22,509 nucleotides of DNA from JBHPCZ01 sp042573625 (GTDB lineage Bacteria > Desulfobacterota > Desulfobacteria > Desulfobacterales > UBA11574). The stretch is taken from positions 1 through 22,509 of the forward strand of contig JBHPCZ010000050.1 of assembly GCA_042573625.1 (NCBI GenBank), given 5' to 3'. The notes below the pieces were generated by a model. That model worked only from the letters and a program-made list of their open reading frames with translations, was not told the DNA's origin and did not search any database. The position numbers and the translations under genes are program-made. Below, in pieces: positions 1 through 6,985 of the stretch. Each line of letters starts with the position of its first letter. The first letter of the stretch is position 1.

Positions 1-14
1 TTCGCTGGTTTGTC

Positions 15-148
15 CATTTTGGAAAGTGCTAAGCTTGCTTCGCTAAAATTGGAAAGCTCGCCCCGTTGCACGGGACTCAGACAGTTCCAATTTTCATCCG
101 CCTCCGGCGGATTTGCGCTTCGCTTCACTAAGCACTTTAGTCAAAATG
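15..148. repeat. Nested imperfect palindrome (REP-like)
   Basis: Three inverted repeats are nested here. The outer one pairs CATTTTG (15-21) and AAAGTGCT (23-30) with AGCACTTT (131-138) and CAAAATG (142-148). The middle one pairs AAAATTGGAA (45-54) with TTCCAATTTT (85-94). The inner one pairs ATCCGCC (96-102) with GGCGGAT (106-112) across three bases. This looks like a dispersed palindromic element rather than a gene. Whether it recurs elsewhere in the genome cannot be seen from this window. Confidence 0.6.
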
Positions 149-214
149 TCCAAAAGGCTTCTGGCGTGATGTCGAAATCGTACTTAAAACAATAAAAAAT
201 GATAAGTATTGATA

Positions 215-234
215 CCCCGCCGCTTGCGGCGGGG
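215..234. terminator. GC-rich hairpin, possible terminator
   Basis: CCCCGCCGC (215-223) and GCGGCGGGG (226-234) form a perfect 9-bp stem. On the + strand the stem is followed by a T-rich but interrupted tail, and on the - strand by an AT-rich stretch. It may terminate an upstream + strand gene outside the window, or act about 180 bases after the DapA-family gene. No canonical U-tract is present, so the role is uncertain. Confidence 0.4.
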
Positions 235-410
235 AGTTTCATTTATCCAGTATCCAAAGACCGGCATTCAGCATCTTGAATCGAATCAAACCGGCTTGTC
301 ACAAGTTTTGCAAATCTTGCACCTGTTGAGGCGCATATGAAAAGTACGCTGCAAACGGAAACCCACAGAGATCGCCGCGCATCAGAAAAAAAGCCTTTTC
401 TGAATGTAAC

Positions 411-1448
411 CTATTTATATTCTTTGTAATACAACCCCTCACAGAAAGAAGGATCGCTTAAACGCTCCTCAACATCCACGTTGAAAAATTCTGCCACGGG
501 TGCGAATATTTCCGGGTTGTTTTTCTGAACGGATCGTGCGGCTTCAAGAACCGTTTCCAGACCGTTTCGTGACATTTTTCCCAGCGGCTGCCGGCAATTA
601 CCTGAGCACATGCCCAGAATCGACATCAACGCTTTAAAGGCCAGCGGATTTCTGGCCCGGCATTTTGTTTCCCCATAAGGTGTTGTTTCCTGGGTTATGA
701 CGGTTACGATGCCAAAAAGCGGTTTGAGGGCGTCGGCCAGCTTTTCGGCCTCGGAGTTGTTGCCCTCTTCAAGGAGCCGAACCATTTTTGTCACAAATCC
801 GGGGGCAATATTCGAGGTAACAGAGATGACTCCCGCGGCGTTTACCGCAGGATCCACCATCATATCAAGGGTCATGCCGTCATCACCGGACATGATGGTA
901 AAATCCGGGCCGCAGCATTCCCGGGTACGTCTCATATTATCAATGTTTGCGGTGGCTTCTTTAACCGTATTGACGTTCTTGAACGATTCGTTAAGGATGG
1001 CAAGATCCTGTGGCAGCAGCTGCGCACCGGTCCGCCCGGGAATGACATAAGGGATGATCTCCGTATCCGGGGCTGCGGCGGCAACCGGTGCCACGTACTC
1101 CTTGCGAATTTCAAGTGAGCTCGGGCCGTTGTAATATGGATCGACCAGCAGAATCGCATCGGCGCCGACCTCGACCGCATGCTTTGCGCCTTCAAGGGAC
1201 TCTTTGGTGTTGTTGCTTCCTGCGCCGGCGATGCAGAGACATTTACCCTTTGTTTTTCCGGCGATGGCTTCAACGACCTTGAGATGTTCGTCCCAGGTTA
1301 AGACAGGACTTTCCCCGGTGGTTCCGACGGCCAGGATGCCGGTTATCCCGTTTTTGATCTGAAAGTCCGCAAGGTTGCCGAGACCTTCATAGTCAACACC
1401 GTCATCCGTAAACGGTGTGACAATTGCTGTGAAACATCCTTTGAGCAT
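411..1448 (-). CDS. dapA: Dihydrodipicolinate synthase (DapA) family aldolase
   Basis: This is a (beta/alpha)8 class I aldolase of the DapA/NanA family. DapA itself condenses pyruvate with aspartate semialdehyde in lysine synthesis. The GTTGES loop that binds the substrate carboxylate is at residues 42-47, the catalytic Tyr is Y134, the substrate Arg in GRTG is R139, and the Schiff-base Lys in VKEAT is K163. All are spaced as in E. coli DapA. The protein has 345 residues, about 50 more than usual; the excess is mainly a C-terminal tail ending in GLYYKEYK. The start is preceded by an AAGGGGG ribosome site. The gene stands alone and is divergent from the YcaO-family gene. The family is certain. 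Other pyruvate-dependent lyases share these motifs, so the lysine assignment is probable, not proven. Confidence 0.85.
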   Translation of the reverse strand: MLKGCFTAIVTPFTDDGVDYEGLGNLADFQIKNGITGILAVGTTGESPVLTWDEHLKVVEAIAGKTKGKCLCIAGAGSNNTKESLEGAKHAVEVGADAILLVDPYYNGPSSLEIRKEYVAPVAAAAPDTEIIPYVIPGRTGAQLLPQDLAILNESFKNVNTVKEATANIDNMRRTRECCGPDFTIMSGDDGMTLDMMVDPAVNAAGVISVTSNIAPGFVTKMVRLLEEGNNSEAEKLADALKPLFGIVTVITQETTPYGETKCRARNPLAFKALMSILGMCSGNCRQPLGKMSRNGLETVLEAARSVQKNNPEIFAPVAEFFNVDVEERLSDPSFCEGLYYKEYK

Positions 1449-1531
1449 AAGACCCCCTTTCGCACAAAGTGTCGTTGTTGTTGAAAAAGTCGTGAAAAGA
1501 CAATCGGACTTTAACGGTAAAAAAAAGAGAG

Positions 1532-1612
1532 TTGTTTTGTCAAGAAAAAAAGATGTTTACCGATATTTCAACCGGCAATATAATCGTATCTTTATTTTTC
1601 TTGACAACACAA
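1532..1612. promoter_or_regulatory. Inverted repeat carrying divergent TTGACA elements
   Basis: TTGTTTTGTCAAGAAAAA (1532-1549) and TTTTTCTTGACAACACAA (1595-1612) are inverted copies matching at 17 of 18 positions, 45 bases apart. Each arm holds a TTGACA reading outward toward one of the divergent genes: 1601-1606 toward the YcaO-family gene and 1543-1538 toward the DapA-family gene. The site could combine -35 elements with an operator. That shared use is inference. Confidence 0.5.
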
Positions 1613-1631
1613 GACCATTCCTCTTTATACT
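1601..1631 (+). promoter_or_regulatory. Probable sigma-70 promoter of the YcaO-family gene
   Basis: TTGACA at 1601-1606 is followed by TATACT at 1626-1631 with a 19-bp spacer, or by TTTATA at 1624-1629 with a 17-bp spacer. It lies about 55 bases before the ATG at 1687, which has GGAG at 1672-1675. The consensus -35 is clear. Which -10 register is used is not. Confidence 0.5.
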
Positions 1632-1686
1632 GCCCCACTGAAAACGGAGGTTTTCTATTATTTTTGCTTTTGGAGTAACAGGTTGA

Positions 1687-3015
1687 ATGGAATTTCAGAA
1701 TTGTGTCAGAAATGAGCATGGCAAGTGTGATCATCCGTCCAACACGATTAACCGAATAAAGGACGGGTTGAAAAAACTGAATCTCGATGTCGGATACTCA
1801 ACCTTTCAAGTGTCGGACAACATTTATTGGGGTCGTGCATGGATTAATTCATTAAGGATCGTCTGTAATGGAAAAGGCATTACCCCGGAGCTTGCGGAGG
1901 CCAGCGCGTATGCAGAATTGGCCGAACGCCTCAGCGCCGGGCTCTTCTATCCGGTTTTTGAAGAACAGGTGAGGTTTAACGCGCCCGCTCTTTATAATGA
2001 GGAAACCAACAGATTTCTAAATTATGAATGGATGGCGGGATATACCCATGCGCACCAGGATGATCTGGATAATCCCCTAAGCATCGAAGATCTGCTGGCA
2101 AACGAACACCATCTGACAGATCAGGATATCGAGGATATAAAAAACAGCCGGATGGCCAGCCATTGGGTGGACGGGTTTTCAGTATTTCGCCAGGAGACGG
2201 TCAAAATTCCGGTCAATTTCATTGCGTATATTCACGGGTCTAACGGGATGGCGGCGGGAAACACGATCGAAGAAGCGATGATTCAGGCCTCATGTGAAAT
2301 ATTTGAACGTCACGCCCAAATACAAATCATTAAACCTGAAAAAACAGTGCCTTCAATTGATTTAGAGTCTGTGGACAATGCGGCCGTTCAGGATATGGTC
2401 CGGTTTTATCAAAGAAATAATGTTGATGTCATCATCAAGGATTTTTCCTTTGATGGGCTGTTGCCCGCTGTCGGCGTTCTGTTTACCAACAACAACTTGC
2501 GCCCGGACCGCCTGGAACATAGAATATTGATACCGGGCGTATCTTTCAATCGAGACGAGGGTCTGACCCGATGCTTCACGGAAAGCATGCAGGGCCGGGA
2601 AACTTTATCGGCTTGCCGCCCGCAGCTGGATAGACCGGTTGTCCATAGATCTCTTGTTGATGATTTTTACCTGTTAATGAAATGCTGTGTTTCTTTAAAA
2701 GACATCTCATTTCTCGAGCAAGGAGAGATGAGAACGTATAAGAACATCAAAGTTAAAGATGTTCTTGGCGAGATAGAGGAAATAAAAGGGATTTGTAAAC
2801 AATTCAATACCGACTTGATCATATTGGACCACACCCATCCGATACTCGGTTTCCCGGTAGCAAGAGTGGTCATCCCAGGGGTTTCTGATTTCTTATCTTT
2901 TTTAAGACAAGACACGCTCGTATCTGAAGCAACCAGACCTTCCACTGCATGGGGTGGAGAAGAATTTTGCAGGATAATGCAGAGTTTTTTTCTTGACAAC
3001 ACAGGGCCGACATAA
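1687..3015 (+). CDS. YcaO-family ATP-dependent protein
   Basis: YcaO proteins use ATP to activate peptide amide oxygens, giving azolines, macroamidines or thioamides. E. coli YcaO itself is linked to RimO methylthiolation of ribosomal protein S12. Three YcaO signatures are visible: a GKG loop followed by SAYAELAERLS (residues 62-83), NGMAAGNTIEEA with CEIFER (186-208), and a TESMQGR helix (298-304). These carry the acidic residues expected for Mg-ATP binding. The length of 442 residues fits a stand-alone YcaO domain. The C-terminus ends DNTGPT and lacks the proline-rich tail of azoline-forming members. No precursor peptide, TfuA or RiPP genes lie nearby. GGAG sits 11 bases before the ATG. The next gene encodes a TPR protein, and E. 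coli YcaO has a TPR-like C-terminal part, so the two may be one function split in two. The family is secure; the substrate is unknown. Confidence 0.85.
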   Translation: MEFQNCVRNEHGKCDHPSNTINRIKDGLKKLNLDVGYSTFQVSDNIYWGRAWINSLRIVCNGKGITPELAEASAYAELAERLSAGLFYPVFEEQVRFNAPALYNEETNRFLNYEWMAGYTHAHQDDLDNPLSIEDLLANEHHLTDQDIEDIKNSRMASHWVDGFSVFRQETVKIPVNFIAYIHGSNGMAAGNTIEEAMIQASCEIFERHAQIQIIKPEKTVPSIDLESVDNAAVQDMVRFYQRNNVDVIIKDFSFDGLLPAVGVLFTNNNLRPDRLEHRILIPGVSFNRDEGLTRCFTESMQGRETLSACRPQLDRPVVHRSLVDDFYLLMKCCVSLKDISFLEQGEMRTYKNIKVKDVLGEIEEIKGICKQFNTDLIILDHTHPILGFPVARVVIPGVSDFLSFLRQDTLVSEATRPSTAWGGEEFCRIMQSFFLDNTGPT

Positions 3016-3128
3016 TAACCCCAGAAAACTTTTTTCGTTCATTTCGTTGTAAAAACGTTGCTTTTTGCAGTAAAATTTCTTATTTGGCCACTTGGCTCGG
3101 ATATTTCACGACCTTGAGGGGTGAACTA

Positions 3129-3200
3129 TTCGGATTAGACCACAAGACACGAAGACCAGAAAATAATATTTCCTTTACGTCTAGGCGCCTTCGCGGCAGA
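3129..3200. repeat. Degenerate copy of the GACCA/CACGAA repeat
   Basis: The stretch around 3137-3185 shares blocks with the palindrome at 3971-4018: GACCA, then CACGAA, then GAAAATAATATTT, then TTT and CGT. The pairing arm has decayed here. It sits in the 298-base gap between the YcaO-family and TPR genes, which contains no credible gene. Confidence 0.4.
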
Positions 3201-3313
3201 CCTTTTTGGTTCCGGCTTGTCCCGCTTTCGGGGCCTGTCTCGCGTTCGGAGCTTGACCGAGGCAGTGTTTTGAAAAACATCAATAATAACCGTTGATTTA
3301 AAGGATTGTAAAC

Positions 3314-3940
3314 ATGACGAAACAAATACCTAAAAATGTGGAAGAATATATTGCGAAACATCGGGCGGCCGTTAAGGCAAACCCGGACTGCGGTGTGTCC
3401 CATTATAACCTGGCCGTGGGACTCCTGGGCCAGAAAAAATACGATGAAGCCGAGATAGAGCTCCGGGAGGCCGTCGGCTGCAGCCCGACCCTTGCCGAGG
3501 GGTATGTACAGTTGGGCGGAATCTGCCTTCACCGCGGGGATCTGGAAGGATGTCTTGCATATAACCAGCAGGCGGTCAAGGCCAGAGCCGGCTTTTCCGA
3601 GGGCTGGGGAAACATCGGGTTTGTTCAGCTCCAGATGGGCAATGTTGACGAATCCATCCGGGCGCTCCGGAAGGCCATTGCCTACAATGACAATTTCATT
3701 CAGGCATATGCCACACTGGCAAACGCCTACCTGATACAGGGGCTGGTTGACGAAGCCATAGCAGCCAACCTGAAAGTTCTTGAAATCGAACCGAATTTTC
3801 CCATTGCCCACAACAACTTGGCCATCGCCTATCTTGAAAGAGGCGAAACCGCGAAGGCCGTTGAACATTGTGACAAGGCCGTAGCGCTCGGTTATGAAGT
3901 GGCGCCTGAAATATTAAAAGAGATCGAAACACACCGTTAG
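3314..3940 (+). CDS. Tetratricopeptide repeat protein (five TPRs)
   Basis: This is a soluble 208-residue protein made almost wholly of TPR units. TPRs are 34-residue helix-turn-helix scaffolds for protein contacts. Five units can be laid out at about residues 27-60, 61-94, 95-128, 129-162 and 163-196. The usual small and aromatic positions are visible, for example HYNLAVGLL with YDEAEIELREA and AHNNLAIAYLERGE with AKAVEHCDKA. No signal peptide or membrane segment is seen, so it should be cytoplasmic. It follows the YcaO-family gene on the same strand after 298 bases of partly repetitive DNA, so a shared transcript is possible but not assured. A role as docking partner for the YcaO enzyme is inferred from context. 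The TPR fold itself is certain. Confidence 0.85.
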   Translation: MTKQIPKNVEEYIAKHRAAVKANPDCGVSHYNLAVGLLGQKKYDEAEIELREAVGCSPTLAEGYVQLGGICLHRGDLEGCLAYNQQAVKARAGFSEGWGNIGFVQLQMGNVDESIRALRKAIAYNDNFIQAYATLANAYLIQGLVDEAIAANLKVLEIEPNFPIAHNNLAIAYLERGETAKAVEHCDKAVALGYEVAPEILKEIETHR

Positions 3941-3970
3941 CCCGCATTTCTCATGAAGAATTTTTTCAAA

Positions 3971-4018
3971 GACCATCACGAAAGCACGAAATAATATTTT
4001 TTTCGTGCTTTCGTGGTC
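3971..4018. repeat. Long perfect hairpin downstream of the TPR gene
   Basis: CACGAAAGCACGAAA (3977-3991) and TTTCGTGCTTTCGTG (4001-4015) form a perfect 15-bp stem with a 9-base loop. GAC (3971-3973) and GTC (4016-4018) extend it past a 3-base bulge. It lies 30 bases after the TPR stop and about 28 bases before the next ORF. It could terminate or stabilise mRNA. A degenerate relative upstream suggests a dispersed repeat. Confidence 0.7.
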
Positions 4019-4045
4019 CTATTTTGAGTTTTAAAACCGCAAACC

Positions 4046-5251
4046 ATGCCAGGCAAGCCGCTATTCACATATTTCCTCTCAAACTCAGACCACCCGGTAA
4101 CGCCAGACCGCACGATCTGGAAAGCCCCCTTGCCGCTCAGCAGAAAAGATGTCTGCGGATACCCGGAAAAAGAAGACGATGTGTCTATAAGCCATGGAGA
4201 TTATTTTCATTCGGTTCGGTTATTTCTTGAGCAAGACCGATTTGAAATCCTTGCATCCGCTGTTTCGCAGTATTTGGATCGAACCATTGAGCTGGACGAA
4301 ATCGAAGAAATCCGGGTCTGTTTGGAAAAACACGGTGAATTTTATCACCCCTCCAGGATCGTTGCCCGGGTCAGCGGAGCAGCAATTTCATTCGTCGCAA
4401 ACGTTGCCGTATCTCCGGCGGGCAGGGAATTTATTCTAAATGAATTTAGCCTGCTGCAACGGCTCAACACCGATTTTGCTTATCCGTTTATTCCAAAAGT
4501 CCATTATCAGGGAGAGGTCTCGATAAAAAACGGTGATGCAACCCTGCCCATGTTTTTGGGAGAATGGTTTGAAAATTTTAATGAATTCCATCTGTCCAGA
4601 GATAAAACCGATGATAAAATCAGACCGATCGTATGGGATGCTGTTGGCGGCAATTTTTTTCTGTCTCCGGATCAAACAAGGAAACTGTACCGCCGGGCCG
4701 CCATGATTCTCACCTGCTACTATGATATAGAGACGTTCGAACACATATCACTATGGCATCATGCGGCCGGAGATTTTGTGGTTAAGCTTCAGGATGGAAA
4801 GATTGACGTGAAGCTGATAACGGTGCGGCGATATGCGCCGATGTTCGGGGAAATTGAAGCCCAAGAAGAGGCTTCGGCGTCTCAACTGATGCTGGAGGCG
4901 TTGCTGGTCTTTTTTTTAAATCTTACCCTCCGGATGCGTCTGGACCGGTTGGACGGCATCGGTGATATGGCCTGGGCGGACAACGTGGCCGTTGAAGGTG
5001 CCCTGGACGGTTTTTTTCGGGGACTGGCAATGAAAGCGGAGGACGGTATTATACCCGAGTCCTTTGTGGGTTTTTTCCAACACTATCTGTCACGCTGTAC
5101 CCAGGCCGACCTGCTCGATCTGTCAGTATCGATTGCGAATAAATTTAACCCGCTTGGTCCGGAGATTGCCGTGATAAATGAGAATTTAAAATCGCACACA
5201 ACGGTTTTGTTCAGTGCAATTCAGAAATATGCTCAAAACGATGGATCTTAA
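4046..5251 (+). CDS. Unrecognised protein with kinase-like (APH-type) motifs
   Basis: I cannot place this 401-residue protein in a named family. No signal peptide or membrane segment is obvious. The middle resembles a kinase/phosphotransferase fold: a strand ending NVAVSPAGREF (about 119-129), an EFSLLQRLN helix whose E133 could be the helix-C glutamate, PKVHYQG, and a possible hinge in PMFLGEWFENF. Next comes WHHAAGDFVVK (237-247), placed like the catalytic HGD loop of aminoglycoside phosphotransferases, and then DVKLITVRRY, where a DFD-type metal site would lie. The match is weak and some catalytic residues differ, so it may be a pseudokinase or another fold. No good ribosome site precedes the ATG at 4046. 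A GTG near 4180 after GGAAAAAGAAG is another possible start. It lies between the YcaO/TPR pair and the dsr promoter. The gene itself is credible; the function is open. Confidence 0.6.
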   Translation: MPGKPLFTYFLSNSDHPVTPDRTIWKAPLPLSRKDVCGYPEKEDDVSISHGDYFHSVRLFLEQDRFEILASAVSQYLDRTIELDEIEEIRVCLEKHGEFYHPSRIVARVSGAAISFVANVAVSPAGREFILNEFSLLQRLNTDFAYPFIPKVHYQGEVSIKNGDATLPMFLGEWFENFNEFHLSRDKTDDKIRPIVWDAVGGNFFLSPDQTRKLYRRAAMILTCYYDIETFEHISLWHHAAGDFVVKLQDGKIDVKLITVRRYAPMFGEIEAQEEASASQLMLEALLVFFLNLTLRMRLDRLDGIGDMAWADNVAVEGALDGFFRGLAMKAEDGIIPESFVGFFQHYLSRCTQADLLDLSVSIANKFNPLGPEIAVINENLKSHTTVLFSAIQKYAQNDGS

Positions 5252-5467
5252 AGTTTGGAATACGCCCAACAGGCATCACGTTCCTGGAAAATCAGGCTGT
5301 TTTCAGCAATATTTTGATAGTGATCTTTTTTTGAATTTCATCCGCATTTGGTGGCAAATGTAACACCATATATAGTATGATCCCTATAATAAAACTCAAG
5401 ATAGTGCATCGTGTTGTCAAATCAGTTTTTTTTCAACAACTTGCCCCAAGGATTCCGTGCTTTTTTA

Positions 5468-5496
5468 TTGACAAGGGGTACGATTAATTCTATAAA
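5468..5496 (+). promoter_or_regulatory. Consensus sigma-70 promoter for the dsr operon
   Basis: TTGACA (5468-5473), a 17-bp spacer, and TATAAA (5491-5496) match the sigma-70 consensus at 11 of 12 positions. It is the best promoter in the window and lies about 165 bases before dsrA, in keeping with a highly expressed core energy operon. Confidence 0.75.
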
Positions 5497-5574
5497 TTGT
5501 CTTTTCCAACCTAAAATTTGCAATATACACGAACACACTTAAATCATTGAGAAAATTTAAAGCGTAAAATTGAG

Positions 5575-5583
5575 AGGAGGTGA
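5575..5583 (+). promoter_or_regulatory. Orphan Shine-Dalgarno match in the dsrA leader
   Basis: AGGAGGTGA pairs over nine bases with the 16S rRNA 3' end but lies about 77 bases before dsrA. The first downstream start-like codon in an open frame is TTG at 5599. That frame encodes 18 residues and stops with TAA at 5653-5655, just after the dsrA ribosome site and 4 bases before the dsrA ATG. The spacing of about 15 bases to the TTG is longer than usual, so a leader peptide is possible but doubtful. A ribosome-standby role is another option. Confidence 0.35.
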
Positions 5584-5659
5584 CCAGCACAAGACCCGTT
5601 GCGGAATCAAATTGTCTTATCGTTAAGATGGTTAATTTTTAATTTTTGGAGGTAAAACA

Positions 5660-6973
5660 ATGGCAAAACACGAAACCCCTTTGCTGGATCAGCTTGAAAC
5701 CGGCCCGTGGCCGAGTTTTGTGACCGACATAAAGCGGCAAGCCGAATTCAGACAAGCGAATCAGGACAAGATCGAATACCAGTGTCCGGTGGATGTATGT
5801 GACGACCTTCTGGGTGTTATGGAGCTTTCGTATGTTCACAAGCGGACCCACTGGAAGCACGGCGGCATCGTCGGTGTGTTCGGCTATGGCGGCGGCGTCA
5901 TCGGCCGGTATTGCGACCAGCCCGAGATGTTTCCGGGTGTTGCCCATTTCCACACCATGCGGGTGGCTCAGCCCGGCGGCAAGTTTTATACCACGGAATT
6001 CCTGAGGCAGCTCTGCGACCTCTGGGACTTTCGCGGCAGCGGTCTGACCAACATGCACGGATCCACCGGCGACATCATCTTGCTCGGGACCCAGACCGCC
6101 CAACTGGAAGAGATCTTTTATGAATTGACCCACAACATGAATCAGGACCTGGGCGGCTCCGGCTCGAACCTTCGAACACCGTCGGACTGCGTCGGCCAAG
6201 CCCGCTGCGAGTGGGCCTGCTACGACACCCAGGCGCTCTGCTACGATCTCACCATGGAATATCAGGACGAACTTCATCGCCCGGCATTTCCCTATAAGTT
6301 CAAGTTTAAATTCGATGGATGCCCCAACTGCTGTGTGGCGTCTATCGCGCGCGCGGACATCTCTTTTATCGGCACCTGGAAAGACGATATCAAGATCGAC
6401 CAGGAAGCGGTTGCGGCCTATGTCGGCGGCGAGTTTCCGCCCAACGCCGGTTCGCATGCGGGCCGCGACTGGGGACCGTTTGATATCGAAAAAGAGGTCA
6501 CCGGTCTCTGTCCCACCGAATGCATGATGTATGCGGATGGAAAACTCAAGATAAACAGCAGGGAATGCAACCGCTGCATGCACTGCATCAGTGTCATGCC
6601 GAGAGCCCTTAGGATCGGAGATGAAAGAGGTCTTTCCATCCTGGTCGGCGCCAAGGCCCCGATTCTGGACGGCGCCCAGATGAGCACCCTCCTGGTTCCC
6701 TTTATCAAGGTGGAAGAACCTTATGACGAGATCAAAGAGGTTATTGAAAGTATCTGGGACTGGTGGATGGAAGAAGGAAAGAACCGCGAACGGCTCGGTG
6801 AACTCATGAAGCGCCAGGGCATGCAGAGACTGCTCGAGATGACAGGGATTAAAGCGGACCCGAGACACGTTCAGGAACCGCGCACCAACCCGTACATCTT
6901 CTGGAAGGAAGAGGAAGTCGAAGGCGGGTTCGATCGGGATATCAACGAATTCAGAAAACACCATCAGAGATAG
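5660..6973 (+). CDS. dsrA: Dissimilatory sulfite reductase alpha subunit
   Basis: DsrA pairs with DsrB as a cytoplasmic alpha2beta2 enzyme that reduces sulfite, with DsrC as co-substrate, in the last stage of sulfate respiration. The 437 residues match the usual length. The siroheme-coupled [4Fe-4S] ligands are C177, C183, C221 and C225 (CX5C ... CX3C). The inserted ferredoxin domain has C284, C288, C303, C306 and C309. The N-terminal KFYTTEFLRQLCDLWDFRGS region and the FKFKFDGCPNCC motif are typical. GGAGG at 5648-5652 lies 7 bases before the ATG, which fixes the start. dsrB follows after 12 bases, so the two are cotranscribed. The neighbouring dsrD supports the reductive rather than the sulfur-oxidising type. 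Nothing looks truncated. Confidence 0.98.
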   Translation: MAKHETPLLDQLETGPWPSFVTDIKRQAEFRQANQDKIEYQCPVDVCDDLLGVMELSYVHKRTHWKHGGIVGVFGYGGGVIGRYCDQPEMFPGVAHFHTMRVAQPGGKFYTTEFLRQLCDLWDFRGSGLTNMHGSTGDIILLGTQTAQLEEIFYELTHNMNQDLGGSGSNLRTPSDCVGQARCEWACYDTQALCYDLTMEYQDELHRPAFPYKFKFKFDGCPNCCVASIARADISFIGTWKDDIKIDQEAVAAYVGGEFPPNAGSHAGRDWGPFDIEKEVTGLCPTECMMYADGKLKINSRECNRCMHCISVMPRALRIGDERGLSILVGAKAPILDGAQMSTLLVPFIKVEEPYDEIKEVIESIWDWWMEEGKNRERLGELMKRQGMQRLLEMTGIKADPRHVQEPRTNPYIFWKEEEVEGGFDRDINEFRKHHQR

Positions 6974-6985
6974 GGGGTAAAAACC

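Larger units (their letters stand above)
1..410. other. Non-coding stretch with nested inverted repeats
   Basis: No gene is supported in this stretch. The short open frame at 10-195 runs through palindromic DNA and has no family signature. What is visible is a set of nested inverted repeats in the first 150 bases, a GC-rich hairpin at 215-234, and about 175 bases of featureless sequence up to the stop codon of the DapA-family gene. Confidence 0.7.
5252..5659 (+). other. dsr upstream region and long leader
   Basis: This 408-base stretch has no protein gene. It is AT-rich and holds the consensus promoter at 5468-5496, a short GTTGT/ACAAC inverted pair at 5413-5440, a 10-base direct repeat AAATTGTCTT (5494-5503 and 5609-5618), an isolated strong Shine-Dalgarno match at 5575-5583, and the true dsrA ribosome site at 5648-5652. 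The predicted leader is about 155-160 nt, long enough for post-transcriptional control. Confidence 0.6.

Noticed and set aside
10..195. A 61-codon frame at the left edge
   Set aside because: It is wholly inside nested inverted repeats and has no homology signature.
2993..2998. TTGACA near the end of the YcaO-family gene as a promoter for the TPR gene
   Set aside because: No -10 element lies at an acceptable spacing; the nearest CATAAT is only 12 bases away.
3084..3296. A 70-codon frame between the YcaO-family and TPR genes as a possible RiPP precursor
   Set aside because: It runs through degenerate repeat DNA, lacks a leader-core pattern or a ribosome site, and ends with random-looking residues.
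3080..3868. A 262-codon - strand frame across the TPR gene
   Set aside because: It lies antisense to a clear five-TPR protein and its own sequence has no recognisable domain.
5413..5440. GTTGT/ACAAC inverted pair upstream of the dsr promoter as an operator
   Set aside because: The arms are only 5 bp with a long T-rich spacer, which is expected by chance in this AT-rich stretch.
5639..6964. A 441-codon open frame on the - strand opposite dsrA
   Set aside because: It mirrors dsrA almost exactly, has no family signature and reflects the base composition of a well-conserved gene on the other strand.
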